The notes under the pieces are model-generated. The model worked only from the letters and a program-made list of their open reading frames with translations, was not told the DNA's origin and did no database searches. Both the position numbers and the translations under genes were made by a program. A stretch of 64,000 nucleotides of DNA from Bacteriovorax sp. MedPE-SWde (GTDB lineage Bacteria > Bdellovibrionota > Bacteriovoracia > Bacteriovoracales > Bacteriovoracaceae), in contig MPCU01000003.1 of the NCBI GenBank assembly GCA_001874305.1, positions 248,001 through 312,000 of the forward strand. The letters are read 5' to 3'. Shown piece after piece: positions 43,645 through 51,405 of the stretch (position 1 is its first letter; each line of letters starts with the position of its first letter).

Positions 43645-44412
43645 ATGAAAAAGATCTCTCTTGCAGCATTTCTTGTACTCTTTAGTTTTAATGTTAGTGC
43701 AAAGATAAATTCAAATTCTGTTAAACAGACTTTAACAACAAAGTTGGAAAAGCAGTTTACTAGAAATTTAGCTAAGAATGAGATGAAAAAACTGAAGGAT
43801 CATATTCTTCAATTGAAAGGGAAGTCTGTGCCTGCCCTAATTAGTGTTATGAAGAATGATAAGTATCCAGATAAAAACAGATGGATGGCGACCTTTCTTC
43901 TTGGCCAAATAATGGGAAAGAAATCAGCACCTTTCATTTCAAAATTTTCAAAGCATCCAAACTGGGTCATGAGAATGGCATCTTTAAAAACTCTTCTTGC
44001 TTTAAAGCAGGATAAATACACAGACGTATACTCGTCACTTCTTAAAGATAACTCAATGATCGTAAGATATCAGGCGCTAGAGACTATTAAGAAACTAGAG
44101 ATTACCTCTCTTTCGGCAAATGTTTGGGCGATGCTTTATGACAAGAAAAACTATCATCTTGGAAAAGATAAGAAGAAAAAGAAGAGAACTCATATAATTA
44201 AGAATGTCATTAGAACCATAGGTGATTTGAAGTTTAATAAAGCGAAGAAGCCATTACTTTCAATGATTCAAAAGAAGAAGTATGTAGATATTCACGAAGA
44301 TATTGATTATGCTCTTTCAAAAATTCTTGATAGAAAGTCACCAGATGATGATCTTCAAAGAAAGAGAAGGTACTGGAGAAAGATAGCTCTTTCTGAAACA
44401 GTAATCAGATAG
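43645..44412 (+). CDS. Secreted HEAT-repeat protein
   Basis: A 255-residue protein with a signal peptide (about 1-19, ending NVSA). The mature part is made of paired helices with HEAT-like spacing, for example VPALISVMKNDKYPDKNRWM, WVMRMASLKTLLALKQD and MIVRYQALETIKKLE. Such proteins usually mediate protein contacts. It starts three bases after the previous stop and forms an operon with the coiled-coil protein, so the two may work together at the envelope. Function unknown. Confidence 0.72.
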   Translation: MKKISLAAFLVLFSFNVSAKINSNSVKQTLTTKLEKQFTRNLAKNEMKKLKDHILQLKGKSVPALISVMKNDKYPDKNRWMATFLLGQIMGKKSAPFISKFSKHPNWVMRMASLKTLLALKQDKYTDVYSSLLKDNSMIVRYQALETIKKLEITSLSANVWAMLYDKKNYHLGKDKKKKKRTHIIKNVIRTIGDLKFNKAKKPLLSMIQKKKYVDIHEDIDYALSKILDRKSPDDDLQRKRRYWRKIALSETVIR

Positions 44413-44431
44413 AGAGTTTTATCTGATTACT
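44400..44431. terminator. Inverted repeat between convergent genes
   Basis: AGTAATCAGAT, ten-base loop, ATCTGATTACT: eleven perfect pairs covering the ends of both convergent genes. No T-tract follows on either strand, so it may act as a bidirectional roadblock or mRNA end stabiliser. Confidence 0.55.
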
Positions 44432-44957
44432 AGAAGTTTGCTTGTTCTTCTTGTGCTTTCTTGTCTTCAATTTTCTTAATCATTAATTCCCTCTCAAGAA
44501 TTCTTTTAACTCTGTAAAGGATTGTCTTTTCTCTAATTCCATCAGTTCTCACAACCTTCCAGCCCTGAAGGAAGTCTTTCTCAATCATTTGTCTTTTAAA
44601 TACAGAGACTTTACTAACTTCTCTTGAGCCCCTAAAGCCTTTGATTACGTTAACAACAATCTTAAATCGAGCCGCCTTAACCATGTCCTGAGAACCAAAG
44701 GCTTCATTAAAGTTAAGTTGATTTGTATTATCAATCCATCTTGTTTTTACAACACCGGCCTCTTGATTCTTTAAAGCAATGTCATACTTTTGCATGATTT
44801 CAAGAACCGCTTGCCATGTTTGATTATAGCTTGTCTTGTAAACTTGTGATGGGATTTCAGACTCCTCAGCTAGCTGCTGAAATTGCTCATAGGATGAACA
44901 ACTTGAGAATAGTAGGAGCGATGTTAAAATAATGTATAAAATATTTCTTTTCTTCAT
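44430..44957 (-). CDS. Lipoprotein, BamC/NlpB-like fold possible
   Basis: A 175-residue predicted lipoprotein with lipobox FSSC near residue 20. The following part (YNQTWQAVLEIMQKYDIALKNQEAGVVKTRW) has the pattern of small outer-membrane lipoproteins in which W..v...L..... is followed by G.i.T.W, as in BamC-like and related DUF families. I use ATG 44957; TTG 44963 is three codons longer at most. Family assignment is tentative. Confidence 0.65.
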   Translation of the reverse strand: MKKRNILYIILTSLLLFSSCSSYEQFQQLAEESEIPSQVYKTSYNQTWQAVLEIMQKYDIALKNQEAGVVKTRWIDNTNQLNFNEAFGSQDMVKAARFKIVVNVIKGFRGSREVSKVSVFKRQMIEKDFLQGWKVVRTDGIREKTILYRVKRILERELMIKKIEDKKAQEEQANF

Positions 44958-45032
44958 AGTCAACTTTTGTAAATTTTAATAAGATAATTTTAACATATAT
45001 TTCTGAATATCCCCAACGGGAAGAGGTTGACC

Positions 45033-46013
45033 ATGAGTGTAGTCGAGCAAATGAAAGAAGTTCTTTCAATGGAAGCAAAGGCCATCAATAGAGTTATAGA
45101 TTTTCTAGATGATGAAAATTGCGATAAGCTAACAGCTCTGTATTCTAGGCTCTCTAAAGTTGGAGGCCAGCTTATATTTTGTGGAGTAGGTAAGTCAGGT
45201 TTAGTAGGTGAAAAGCTATCGTCTACATTCGCTTCTTTGGGATTAAGGTCTATTTTCTTACATCCTACTGAGGCCTTACATGGAGATCTTGGAAGAGCAT
45301 CTGAATCTGATGGGATTGTTTTTCTCAGTAAATCGGGAAATACCTCTGAAATAATGAAGTTAATGCCCTTTCTTCCAATGGAAAAAGATAATCTTATCGC
45401 ACTTGTTGGTGACACTTCTCAGAATATTGCACAAAACTGTGGAATTGTATTTGATTGCTCAGTAGAGAAGGAAGCATGTATTAATAATCTTGCGCCAACG
45501 ACGAGCTCAACTGTTGCCCTTGCTATGGGGGACGCTATGGCCGTGGCCTATGAAAATTTCGTAGGTCTATCTAAAGAAGGCTATGCTAAATTTCACCCAG
45601 GTGGAATGCTAGGAAAGTCTCTCTTGATGAAGGTAAGAGATTTAATGTGGGAAGCGAATAAGTGTCCACAATTGAGTGAAGATCAAACCCTAAAGGATGT
45701 TGTATTTGAAATGACGAAGCATCCTGTCGGTGCCTGTGCAATTGTCGATAAGGATCAAAATCTTAAAGGAATAATTGTAGAGGGTGATATTAGAAGAGCT
45801 ATTGCCAAGGATGATATGGCCTTGAAGTCTCCTGTAACAGAGGTTATGACGGCCGGACCTGTTTCAATTGGTGATGATGAAAAGGCCCTTGCTGCTCTAA
45901 ACCTAATGGAGAGTAAGGATAAGCAAATCTATGTACTTCCTGTTCTAGATGGTACGAAATTCGTTGGATTTATTCGTATGCACGATCTTCTAAAGGAAGG
46001 TTTTTCAAAATAA
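45033..46013 (+). CDS. kdsD: KdsD-type arabinose-5-phosphate isomerase
   Basis: First step of Kdo synthesis for LPS. The 326-residue protein has an N-terminal SIS domain (FCGVGKSGLVGEKLSSTFAS, SKSGNTSEI, LAPTTSSTVALAMGDAMA, HPGGMLGK) and two CBS domains (about 205-326). This is the full KdsD architecture. ATG 45033 follows AAGAGGTTGACC. It may be expressed alone; the end overlaps lnt on the other strand by 44 bases. Confidence 0.94.
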   Translation: MSVVEQMKEVLSMEAKAINRVIDFLDDENCDKLTALYSRLSKVGGQLIFCGVGKSGLVGEKLSSTFASLGLRSIFLHPTEALHGDLGRASESDGIVFLSKSGNTSEIMKLMPFLPMEKDNLIALVGDTSQNIAQNCGIVFDCSVEKEACINNLAPTTSSTVALAMGDAMAVAYENFVGLSKEGYAKFHPGGMLGKSLLMKVRDLMWEANKCPQLSEDQTLKDVVFEMTKHPVGACAIVDKDQNLKGIIVEGDIRRAIAKDDMALKSPVTEVMTAGPVSIGDDEKALAALNLMESKDKQIYVLPVLDGTKFVGFIRMHDLLKEGFSK

Positions 46014-47556
46014 AGTACTTGCTTGTTATAAGTAGAATTATAAAAAGTAAGAAGTTTAAAATTCCATATCTCTGATAAGGAGTCGCCTCTGTGACTTGGG
46101 TATTAAGATCGATGTCCAGAATTTCTTGCTTATAGTTTCCTATTCTTTTCAATTCTATTCCATTAGGTTGAATAATTGATGTAATACCAGTATTTGTCAT
46201 CCTAACAAGCGGCAAATTGAACTCTAGTGCTCTCCACTTCGCCAAAAAGAGGTGCTGTTCTTGTTCAGAATATCTTCCATACCAAGAGTCATTCGTAAGG
46301 TTTATAATAAACTTTGGACGCGCTTTAAGATTATTGAGATAGTCTCTTACATACCTTGGAAAGAGAACTTCGTAGCAGATTAAAGCTATAAATGACTGAT
46401 CGTCGTACTTGAAATGTGTGTACTTCTTTCCAGTCGCAAAGAAGGAGATATTTTGGATGACTTTGGCAAAGTACTTATTTAAAGGGCCAAATGGAAGCCC
46501 TTCTCCAAATGGAATAAGAACTCGCTTGTGATAGGTATCTGTTATTTTCGCATTTTTATCTACAAGTACAGCTGTGTTGTACTGTTGCTCAAAGAGATCA
46601 GCTTTATTACTTGCAAGATCATAAGTACCAAGAAAGAAGTTTGTTTCCATTTTTCTTATAAATGAGGAAAGCTCGTAAGGAACACTATCTCTTTTAAAAG
46701 TAGAGAGTATTCTTGGGTATGATGTTTCTGGCCAGATAACGAGGTCTGGTTTCTTTTCGAATTCTTTAGAGCTTAGCTTTTTAAAGATATTAACAACTTC
46801 ACTAGATGCCAGTTGAATGCCATTTTCTGATTTAAGCTTGAGGTCATTTCCTATATTTGCTTGAACAAGTCTAAGACGTGTTGAAGACGTTTCTCCCTTA
46901 TTGGCAATATCTCCTAGAAAGAATTGAACAAGTAGAATTGATATAGCTACTAACCATGGGAATTTAATTCTTAAACGATGTTTAACCGCCAGATATAGAT
47001 TAATTCCTATATAGACACTTAGGAATGAATAAATAGGTGTTCCAAAAACCTGTGCGAGCTTTAGCTTAGGAGCTAGAGCAAGCCAGGGGTGACCAAAGAG
47101 AGCTGGAAATTGTTGAGGTGTATAGTATTCAAGTATTACCCAGAGAGTTGCAATAGATATTGGAAGAAAACGATTCCTTAAATTTAAGAAGTCTGGCTTT
47201 TTCTTTCTAATAAATAAATATACGGCTATGAATATATAAAACTGTGGTGCAATTATAAGGGAAAATAATTGCCAGAGAATAATGTTGAAGGGAGGTGTCA
47301 GGCCTCCAAATTCTCTTAAAGTAAATGTCAGCCAGTAGTAGCCAGCAATATTGTATCCCCAAAGAAAAATAAGCGTATTAGTAATCAGTGTTTTAGTTTT
47401 TATTTCTTTATCAAAGAATTGTGAAAAGTAGATTGCAGCAGCAATTATAATGGCCGGAAAAATATGAAAGCTGTCACTAAATGGAAATGACAGTGCGTAG
47501 AGGATACCCCCAAAGAGATATGTAATTTTATTTAAATTTTCAGTTATAATCTTCAT
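45970..47556 (-). CDS. lnt: Lnt, apolipoprotein N-acyltransferase
   Basis: Adds the third acyl chain to lipoproteins at the inner membrane, required before Lol export. The 528-residue protein has about six N-terminal membrane helices, a nitrilase-like periplasmic domain and a C-terminal helix. The catalytic triad is visible: E in WPETSYPRIL, K in a short stretch before FGEGLPFG, and C in ALICYEVLFP. It complements the LolCD-type exporter at 16-18 kb. No strong ribosome site; promoter TTGGCA-18-TAAAAT ends seven bases before ATG. Confidence 0.95.
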   Translation of the reverse strand: MKIITENLNKITYLFGGILYALSFPFSDSFHIFPAIIIAAAIYFSQFFDKEIKTKTLITNTLIFLWGYNIAGYYWLTFTLREFGGLTPPFNIILWQLFSLIIAPQFYIFIAVYLFIRKKKPDFLNLRNRFLPISIATLWVILEYYTPQQFPALFGHPWLALAPKLKLAQVFGTPIYSFLSVYIGINLYLAVKHRLRIKFPWLVAISILLVQFFLGDIANKGETSSTRLRLVQANIGNDLKLKSENGIQLASSEVVNIFKKLSSKEFEKKPDLVIWPETSYPRILSTFKRDSVPYELSSFIRKMETNFFLGTYDLASNKADLFEQQYNTAVLVDKNAKITDTYHKRVLIPFGEGLPFGPLNKYFAKVIQNISFFATGKKYTHFKYDDQSFIALICYEVLFPRYVRDYLNNLKARPKFIINLTNDSWYGRYSEQEQHLFLAKWRALEFNLPLVRMTNTGITSIIQPNGIELKRIGNYKQEILDIDLNTQVTEATPYQRYGILNFLLFIILLITSKYFILKNLPLEDRAYE

Positions 47557-47563
47557 CTCTATT

Positions 47564-47616
47564 ATTTTACTTTTTATAAAATAAGTTTGCCAACTAAACC
47601 GCTACTTTATTACAAT
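47564..47616. promoter_or_regulatory. Divergent promoters with overlapping -35 boxes (lnt and zinc-ribbon gene)
   Basis: Plus: TTGCCA (47587-47592), 18 bases, TACAAT (47611-47616), six bases to ATG 47623. Minus: TTGGCA (47593-47588), 18 bases, TAAAAT (47569-47564), seven bases to ATG 47556. The two -35 hexamers share five positions of TTGCCAA, so polymerase can occupy only one direction at a time. Confidence 0.6.
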
Positions 47617-47622
47617 TAATAT

Positions 47623-48294
47623 ATGGACTTAGACTTTCTCAACGATATTAAAGAGCACTCACAACATTTTGATAAGAAAATAGATATAGCTAACAGTGTT
47701 AGCTGCCCAAAGTGTAACTCTTTTCTAATTGAAGAGGGGACTTGTACTAGTTGTGGACTAAATCTAAATTACAATCCCCTTGGTGAGCCAGTGGGAGAAA
47801 GAAGCTTTTATACTATTAGAGAAGGTTATTGGGATTCAATGAATGCTTTTGAAAGAGAGCACCTGCGATTCTTTAAGGACGAGAGTAAATTTAAGCACTA
47901 TATAAATAAGATTAAGCTGAGATATAACGATCTTCTTGATTATTTTTACTCTGAGAAATCGATTCAAGATCAGTATCGTTCTCTATATCTTCATGAATTG
48001 AGAGATATTGTAATAGAGTTGATTAGCTGTGAAGTTGATGAGGATGAAATTTGGAGTCCTCTCAATGAAAAACAAAATGATATCAATAGTGGAGCTCTCT
48101 CTCTATATGACCAAATTAAGTCAGCTGTAACGGAGCATAAGAGAGAAAAAAGAAAACTGAGAAAGAAGAATCTTCTCAACTATAGGCTTGGAGGTAAAAT
48201 CTCTGTTGCCACTCTCTTTAGTTCTTTAATGTTTATGGGGATTCTGCTGAGTATTTCTTTAGCATATATTTCATATACTAGAGCAATTAATTAG
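47623..48294 (+). CDS. Zinc-ribbon protein with C-terminal membrane helix
   Basis: A 223-residue protein of unknown function. Cysteines C28, C31, C41 and C44 (SCPKC, CTSCG) form a zinc ribbon near the N-terminus; the middle (about 80-180) is charged and helical; a membrane helix lies at about 192-217. It would be a tail-anchored cytoplasmic protein. There is no Shine-Dalgarno before ATG 47623, and the promoter geometry predicts a leaderless mRNA. It converges on the first subtilase with a four-base overlap. Confidence 0.72.
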   Translation: MDLDFLNDIKEHSQHFDKKIDIANSVSCPKCNSFLIEEGTCTSCGLNLNYNPLGEPVGERSFYTIREGYWDSMNAFEREHLRFFKDESKFKHYINKIKLRYNDLLDYFYSEKSIQDQYRSLYLHELRDIVIELISCEVDEDEIWSPLNEKQNDINSGALSLYDQIKSAVTEHKREKRKLRKKNLLNYRLGGKISVATLFSSLMFMGILLSISLAYISYTRAIN

Positions 48295-49469
48295 TTAGCG
48301 AATCTATAAATAATCTTTCCATTCTTATTAGAGTTAGCAATATTTCTCTTCTTAGATTTCTTCTTTGTTTTAGCAAAAGACTTACTATCTTTATTTTGTC
48401 TGTATAGCTTTGTTGCTAATCCTTGTGCTTGTGTAGCATCAAGCCTTCCTTCTGACTTACATTTTCCAAGAAGAGTAATCTCTTTCTTAGCAGATAATGT
48501 AATGATCTTCTTAAGATCTTTAGGCTTTAGGTTAGGAAACTGTGCTTTTAGCATTGCTGCAACTCCTGAAACAAATGCTGTTGCCTGACTAGTTCCAGTT
48601 AAGAAGCTTGCTTTTCCACTTGGTGTAGCCGACTTTATTCGAGAACCAGGTGCTGCGATATCTACACTTATCTTTCCGTAGTTTGAAGAGCTAAGGACTT
48701 GTAGGTTCTGATCATGTGCAGTTACTGTTATAATATTTGATAATTTGTAGCTTGCTGGAAAATATGCATTCTTCTTATTATCAATATTTGATTCTTCATT
48801 TCCTGCTGCCGCAACAACAAGTATTCCTTTTTGTTCTGCTTTCTTTAAAATTTCAAGTTCTTCAAGATCCGGCTCTGGTCCACCACCTGAATAGTTAATA
48901 ACATCAACATTTTGCTCAACTGCATACCTTAAGGCTTGGATTGTTGAATCTAAGTTGTCCTTTCCTGATGCAGTTCTGTTGTAATATTTTAAAGGTAGAA
49001 TTTTAACTTTTGGAAATACACTCTTAATGATCCCTGAAACATGAGTTCCATGTCCATGAGTATCATATGGTCTTGTTGCAAATTTTCTATTTTTAGAAAA
49101 ATCTATACCGTAATTTGTCGTACTAGATGATCCGTATGAAACATGAATATTATCTTTAAGGAATGGGTGATTTGGGTCTATTCCTGTATCAACTACAGCA
49201 ACAACGATCTCTCTCTTTTGTTCAAATTTCTTCCAGGCCTGAAGAAGGTTAATCGATGACTTCTTGTTAGAAGGCTTAACACCCCAACTTGAGAAACGTG
49301 ATTCTAGGACTGCCGTAGAGTTGAAGTCTTCTTTCTGATACTTCTTCTTAATGATCTTCTTTTTAAGATCTTTAAAAGATACAGCATTGTAGCTCTGTGA
49401 GAATGAACTTACAGAAGTAGCGAGGGTTGCTGTGACAAAAAGAATTTTCAGTGTTGATAGTCTGCTCAA
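48291..49469 (-). CDS. Secreted subtilisin-family (S8) serine protease
   Basis: A 392-residue peptidase with the S8 triad: D94 (VVDTGIDPNHP), H140 (HGHGTHVSG) and S294 (TGTSQATAFVSG), and the oxyanion N224 (AAAGNE). A signal peptide covers about 1-24 (ending SSFSQ), followed by a short pro-region; a Lys-rich tail follows the catalytic domain. The start is TTG 49469, because GGGGAG lies exactly six bases upstream and the signal peptide begins there; the frame further up has no ribosome site. A consensus sigma54 promoter precedes it. Probably exported for extracellular or envelope proteolysis. Confidence 0.9.
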   Translation of the reverse strand: MSRLSTLKILFVTATLATSVSSFSQSYNAVSFKDLKKKIIKKKYQKEDFNSTAVLESRFSSWGVKPSNKKSSINLLQAWKKFEQKREIVVAVVDTGIDPNHPFLKDNIHVSYGSSSTTNYGIDFSKNRKFATRPYDTHGHGTHVSGIIKSVFPKVKILPLKYYNRTASGKDNLDSTIQALRYAVEQNVDVINYSGGGPEPDLEELEILKKAEQKGILVVAAAGNEESNIDNKKNAYFPASYKLSNIITVTAHDQNLQVLSSSNYGKISVDIAAPGSRIKSATPSGKASFLTGTSQATAFVSGVAAMLKAQFPNLKPKDLKKIITLSAKKEITLLGKCKSEGRLDATQAQGLATKLYRQNKDSKSFAKTKKKSKKRNIANSNKNGKIIYRFAN

Positions 49470-49515
49470 GTGTTTCTCCCCAGTTTTAAGACAACTTGAT
49501 TGTCTCCATTTATAA

Positions 49516-49532
49516 AGCAAGAGAAGTGCCAA
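49516..49532 (-). promoter_or_regulatory. Sigma54-type promoter for the first subtilase
   Basis: Minus strand TTGGCAC-TTCTC-TTGCT: consensus -24 and -12 elements with the required GG-N10-GC spacing. Transcription would start near 49505, giving a leader of about 36 bases that includes the GGGGAG ribosome site. Confidence 0.7.
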
Positions 49533-49560
49533 GTAGGGATCTGTATTATCGGGTACTTGG
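49529..49560. repeat. Inverted repeat overlapping the sigma54 -24 element
   Basis: CCAAGTA (49529-49535), 18 bases, TACTTGG (49554-49560). One arm overlaps the -24 box, so a bound protein could block or aid sigma54 polymerase. Could also be chance. Confidence 0.35.
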
Positions 49561-49707
49561 GTATCAATTGTAAAAAGCTTTTGCGTATATTTTGAGTAGG
49601 TGTCAAAGAAATGGACGATATATGAGATTAGGGCCCGGATGGTGTCTATTTGGAGTGCATTTTGAAACCAGTAAATTTGTAAGCATAGGAAATATGGATA
49701 GCGCTTT

Positions 49708-49724
49708 TTGGCATCATCATTGCT
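49708..49724 (+). promoter_or_regulatory. Sigma54-type promoter for the small exported protein
   Basis: TTGGCAT-CATCA-TTGCT on the + strand, with GG-N10-GC spacing; one mismatch to TTGGCAC-N5-TTGC. Transcription would start near 49735, 32 bases before ATG 49767. Confidence 0.6.
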
Positions 49725-49766
49725 TTATATAAGACAACAGGAAGTTAGATGCACCAGGAGGGAAGC

Positions 49767-50012
49767 ATGGAGAAGAGCACACTATTTTTATTCGGTATTT
49801 TAGTTGTTTTAGTCGGTTTATTTGAGGCAACATCACAAAACTCTTTAACTGATATTCTTAAAAAGAAGCACAGAAATATAGCCAGCTTTAAAACAATTCA
49901 AAAGACATTAACTATAAATGATCAATTAAATGGGTTAATGAAATTAGCGCCAGCAAAGCATGTGAAGGTATATCATGAAACATTTAATATCGACAAAAAG
50001 GCCAGCTTATAA
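49767..50012 (+). CDS. Small exported or membrane-anchored protein
   Basis: An 81-residue protein with a hydrophobic N-terminal helix (about 5-22, FLFGILVVLVGLFEA), either a signal peptide or an anchor, then a basic soluble part. ATG 49767 follows a very strong AGGAGGGAAGC; the ATG at 49749 lies before that site. A sigma54-like promoter is in front and its neighbour across the promoter region is the subtilase, so co-regulation is likely. No family recognised. Confidence 0.65.
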   Translation: MEKSTLFLFGILVVLVGLFEATSQNSLTDILKKKHRNIASFKTIQKTLTINDQLNGLMKLAPAKHVKVYHETFNIDKKASL

Positions 50013-50021
50013 AGCTGGCCT
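49994..50021 (-). terminator. Terminator of dksA inside the tail of the small exported gene
   Basis: On the minus strand AGGCCAGCTT, loop, AAGCTGGCCT then TTTTTG: a ten-pair stem with a T-tract only on this strand. It overlaps the last four codons and stop of the + strand gene. Confidence 0.8.
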
Positions 50022-50057
50022 AGTAGGATATAGAATTTACTAACTTAGAATAGTTAT

Positions 50058-50429
50058 TTAACCGACTTTCTTAAAGCGGTTCTGTTCTCTTTCACGCTCT
50101 TCAGCGTGAGTAATACAGAGGTCTGCCCAAGGCTGATTTTCAAGTCTCTTTTGAGCAATAGGGTCATCACATTCTTCACAATGCCCATATGTACCTTCTT
50201 CTACTCTTTGAAGAGCGAATTCGATATTTCTTAGTTTTTCCATTTCTCTAGCGCGCATATTGAAAGTAACCTGTTGGTTAATTACAGCTGTCGCAATATC
50301 TGCTTCATCCGGAAGATCATCCGTAGAAATCTCTAAGTCTTCTTTCTTTCTAAGAACACCAGTATTAAGTATTTCTGTTTTAAGTTTGAGTAGTTTCTCT
50401 TTGTAATACTCTAATTCTTTCTTTTTCAT
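50058..50429 (-). CDS. dksA: DksA/TraR-family transcription regulator
   Basis: A 123-residue protein that enters the RNA polymerase secondary channel with ppGpp in model systems. It has a coiled coil (about 1-75) with the tip motif DLPDEA (38-43, matching DxxDxA) and a zinc finger with C84, C87 and C105. The fourth ligand position is H108 (CITHAEE) instead of the usual cysteine. ATG 50429 follows CAGGAGGAAGATTA on the minus strand. It is monocistronic, with its terminator in the next gene's tail. Confidence 0.9.
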   Translation of the reverse strand: MKKKELEYYKEKLLKLKTEILNTGVLRKKEDLEISTDDLPDEADIATAVINQQVTFNMRAREMEKLRNIEFALQRVEEGTYGHCEECDDPIAQKRLENQPWADLCITHAEEREREQNRFKKVG

Positions 50430-50471
50430 GTAATCTTCCTCCTGAGAAGCAAACCTATAATCCTTATAAGC

Positions 50472-50494
50472 TTGAGCAAGAAAATTGTGCTCAA
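50472..50494. repeat. Perfect inverted repeat upstream of dksA
   Basis: TTGAGCA, nine bases, TGCTCAA. It lies 43 bases upstream of the dksA start; it may be an operator or a leader hairpin. Confidence 0.45.
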
Positions 50495-50699
50495 CATCAT
50501 TATTTTACAGTACGTGTCATTTTAGGCACAAGTAAAAAAAATATGTGGAAAGCCTTTCCTTTTATACACAAGCTTTTAAGTCAGTTTCACTCTCAATTAT
50601 TCTCGCACTGACATTCTCTTTGAACCCTATCGGTTCCTCCTCTTGAGATGATAAATAATAGCGTAAGAACCTATAGGAATGATAAATCCTGCCTCCTAA

Positions 50700-50724
50700 A
50701 CTGAAGTATTATAATAATATCAGT
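50700..50724. promoter_or_regulatory. A+T-rich near-palindrome, possible operator
   Basis: ACTGA-AG-TATTAT-A-ATAATA-TCAGT: both arms match except for the two-base AG insertion. About 140 bases upstream of the flavin reductase-like gene. The length and symmetry fit a dimeric regulator's site. Confidence 0.4.
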
Positions 50725-50864
50725 AGTTTGCAGTTTTGGTGGCGTAGTAGGATTTTGTTGAACTTACCCTAAAACTTGCCCATAATTAGAGGACGTGAAC
50801 AGATATAAACAGCTTAGAGACATTTATAGGTTACAATGATCTATAGAAGAGATTAGGGGGAACT

Positions 50865-51341
50865 ATGGACGAAAGAGAGAAAGCTCAAGCGGTTGGACAC
50901 ATACCATCCGGACTATTCATTGTGTGTACTACAGAGGGAGAACAGAAAGATGGCTATCTTGCGAGCTGGGTTCAGCAAGTATCATTCTCTCCAATGCTGA
51001 TTGCTGTGGCCTGTAAAGAAGGAAGGCCCGGGTACGATAGAATTATGGCCGGAGAAGTTTTCACTGTAAATGTAGTAGGTAAGCACCATATGGACTACCT
51101 AAAAAGCTTTTGGAGTGGATATGGACCAGAAGATAATCCATTCTCAGGAATTGATCATAAAGTAAGTGAAAATGGTGGAGTTATTATCAATGAAGCAAAA
51201 TCTTGTATCGAATGTAAGATGGTTTCAAAGTCTTCACCAGGTGATCATGACATAGTCTTTGCTGAAGTTATCGCAAGTTATGAACTTAACCCCGCTGCTG
51301 ACGTAAAAGTACATATTAGAAAATCTGGTTTAGATTACTAA
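50865..51341 (+). CDS. Flavin reductase-like FMN-binding split-barrel protein
   Basis: A 158-residue protein with the flavin_reduct fold: GHIPSGLFIVCTTEGEQKDG opening, SWVQQVSFSPMLIAVAC (flavin phosphate region) and VFTVNVVGKHHM. These FMN-binding domains occur as NAD(P)H:flavin reductases and as partners or C-terminal domains of flavodiiron proteins. The partner is not visible here. RBS AGGGGGAACT. A perfect hairpin follows the stop. Confidence 0.85.
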   Translation: MDEREKAQAVGHIPSGLFIVCTTEGEQKDGYLASWVQQVSFSPMLIAVACKEGRPGYDRIMAGEVFTVNVVGKHHMDYLKSFWSGYGPEDNPFSGIDHKVSENGGVIINEAKSCIECKMVSKSSPGDHDIVFAEVIASYELNPAADVKVHIRKSGLDY

Positions 51342-51342
51342 A

Positions 51343-51372
51343 TTCTAGGGGCTACATCGTTGGCCCCTAGAA
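51343..51372 (+). terminator. Hairpin after the flavin reductase-like gene
   Basis: TTCTAGGGGC, ten-base loop, GCCCCTAGAA: ten perfect pairs, two bases after the stop. No T-tract follows, so it may protect the mRNA 3' end or act weakly as terminator. Confidence 0.6.
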
Positions 51373-51405
51373 CACTACCAAAATAGTACAGTAAGAACTT
51401 GTTTG

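Larger units (their letters stand above)
50430..50864. other. 435-base intergenic region between divergent dksA and flavin reductase genes
   Basis: I find no open frame worth calling. It contains the inverted repeat at 50472-50494, a small hairpin GAACC-CTATC-GGTTC (50623-50637), and an A+T-rich near-palindrome at 50700-50724. Promoters for both flanking genes must lie here, and the remaining length could hold a small RNA. A TACAAT box near 50835 precedes the + strand gene. Confidence 0.5.

Noticed and set aside
43273-43669. Antisense frames across the Ala/Pro/Glu-rich region
   Set aside because: Low-complexity codons lack stops on the opposite strand; products are Cys/Arg- or Leu/Gln-rich with no sensible features.
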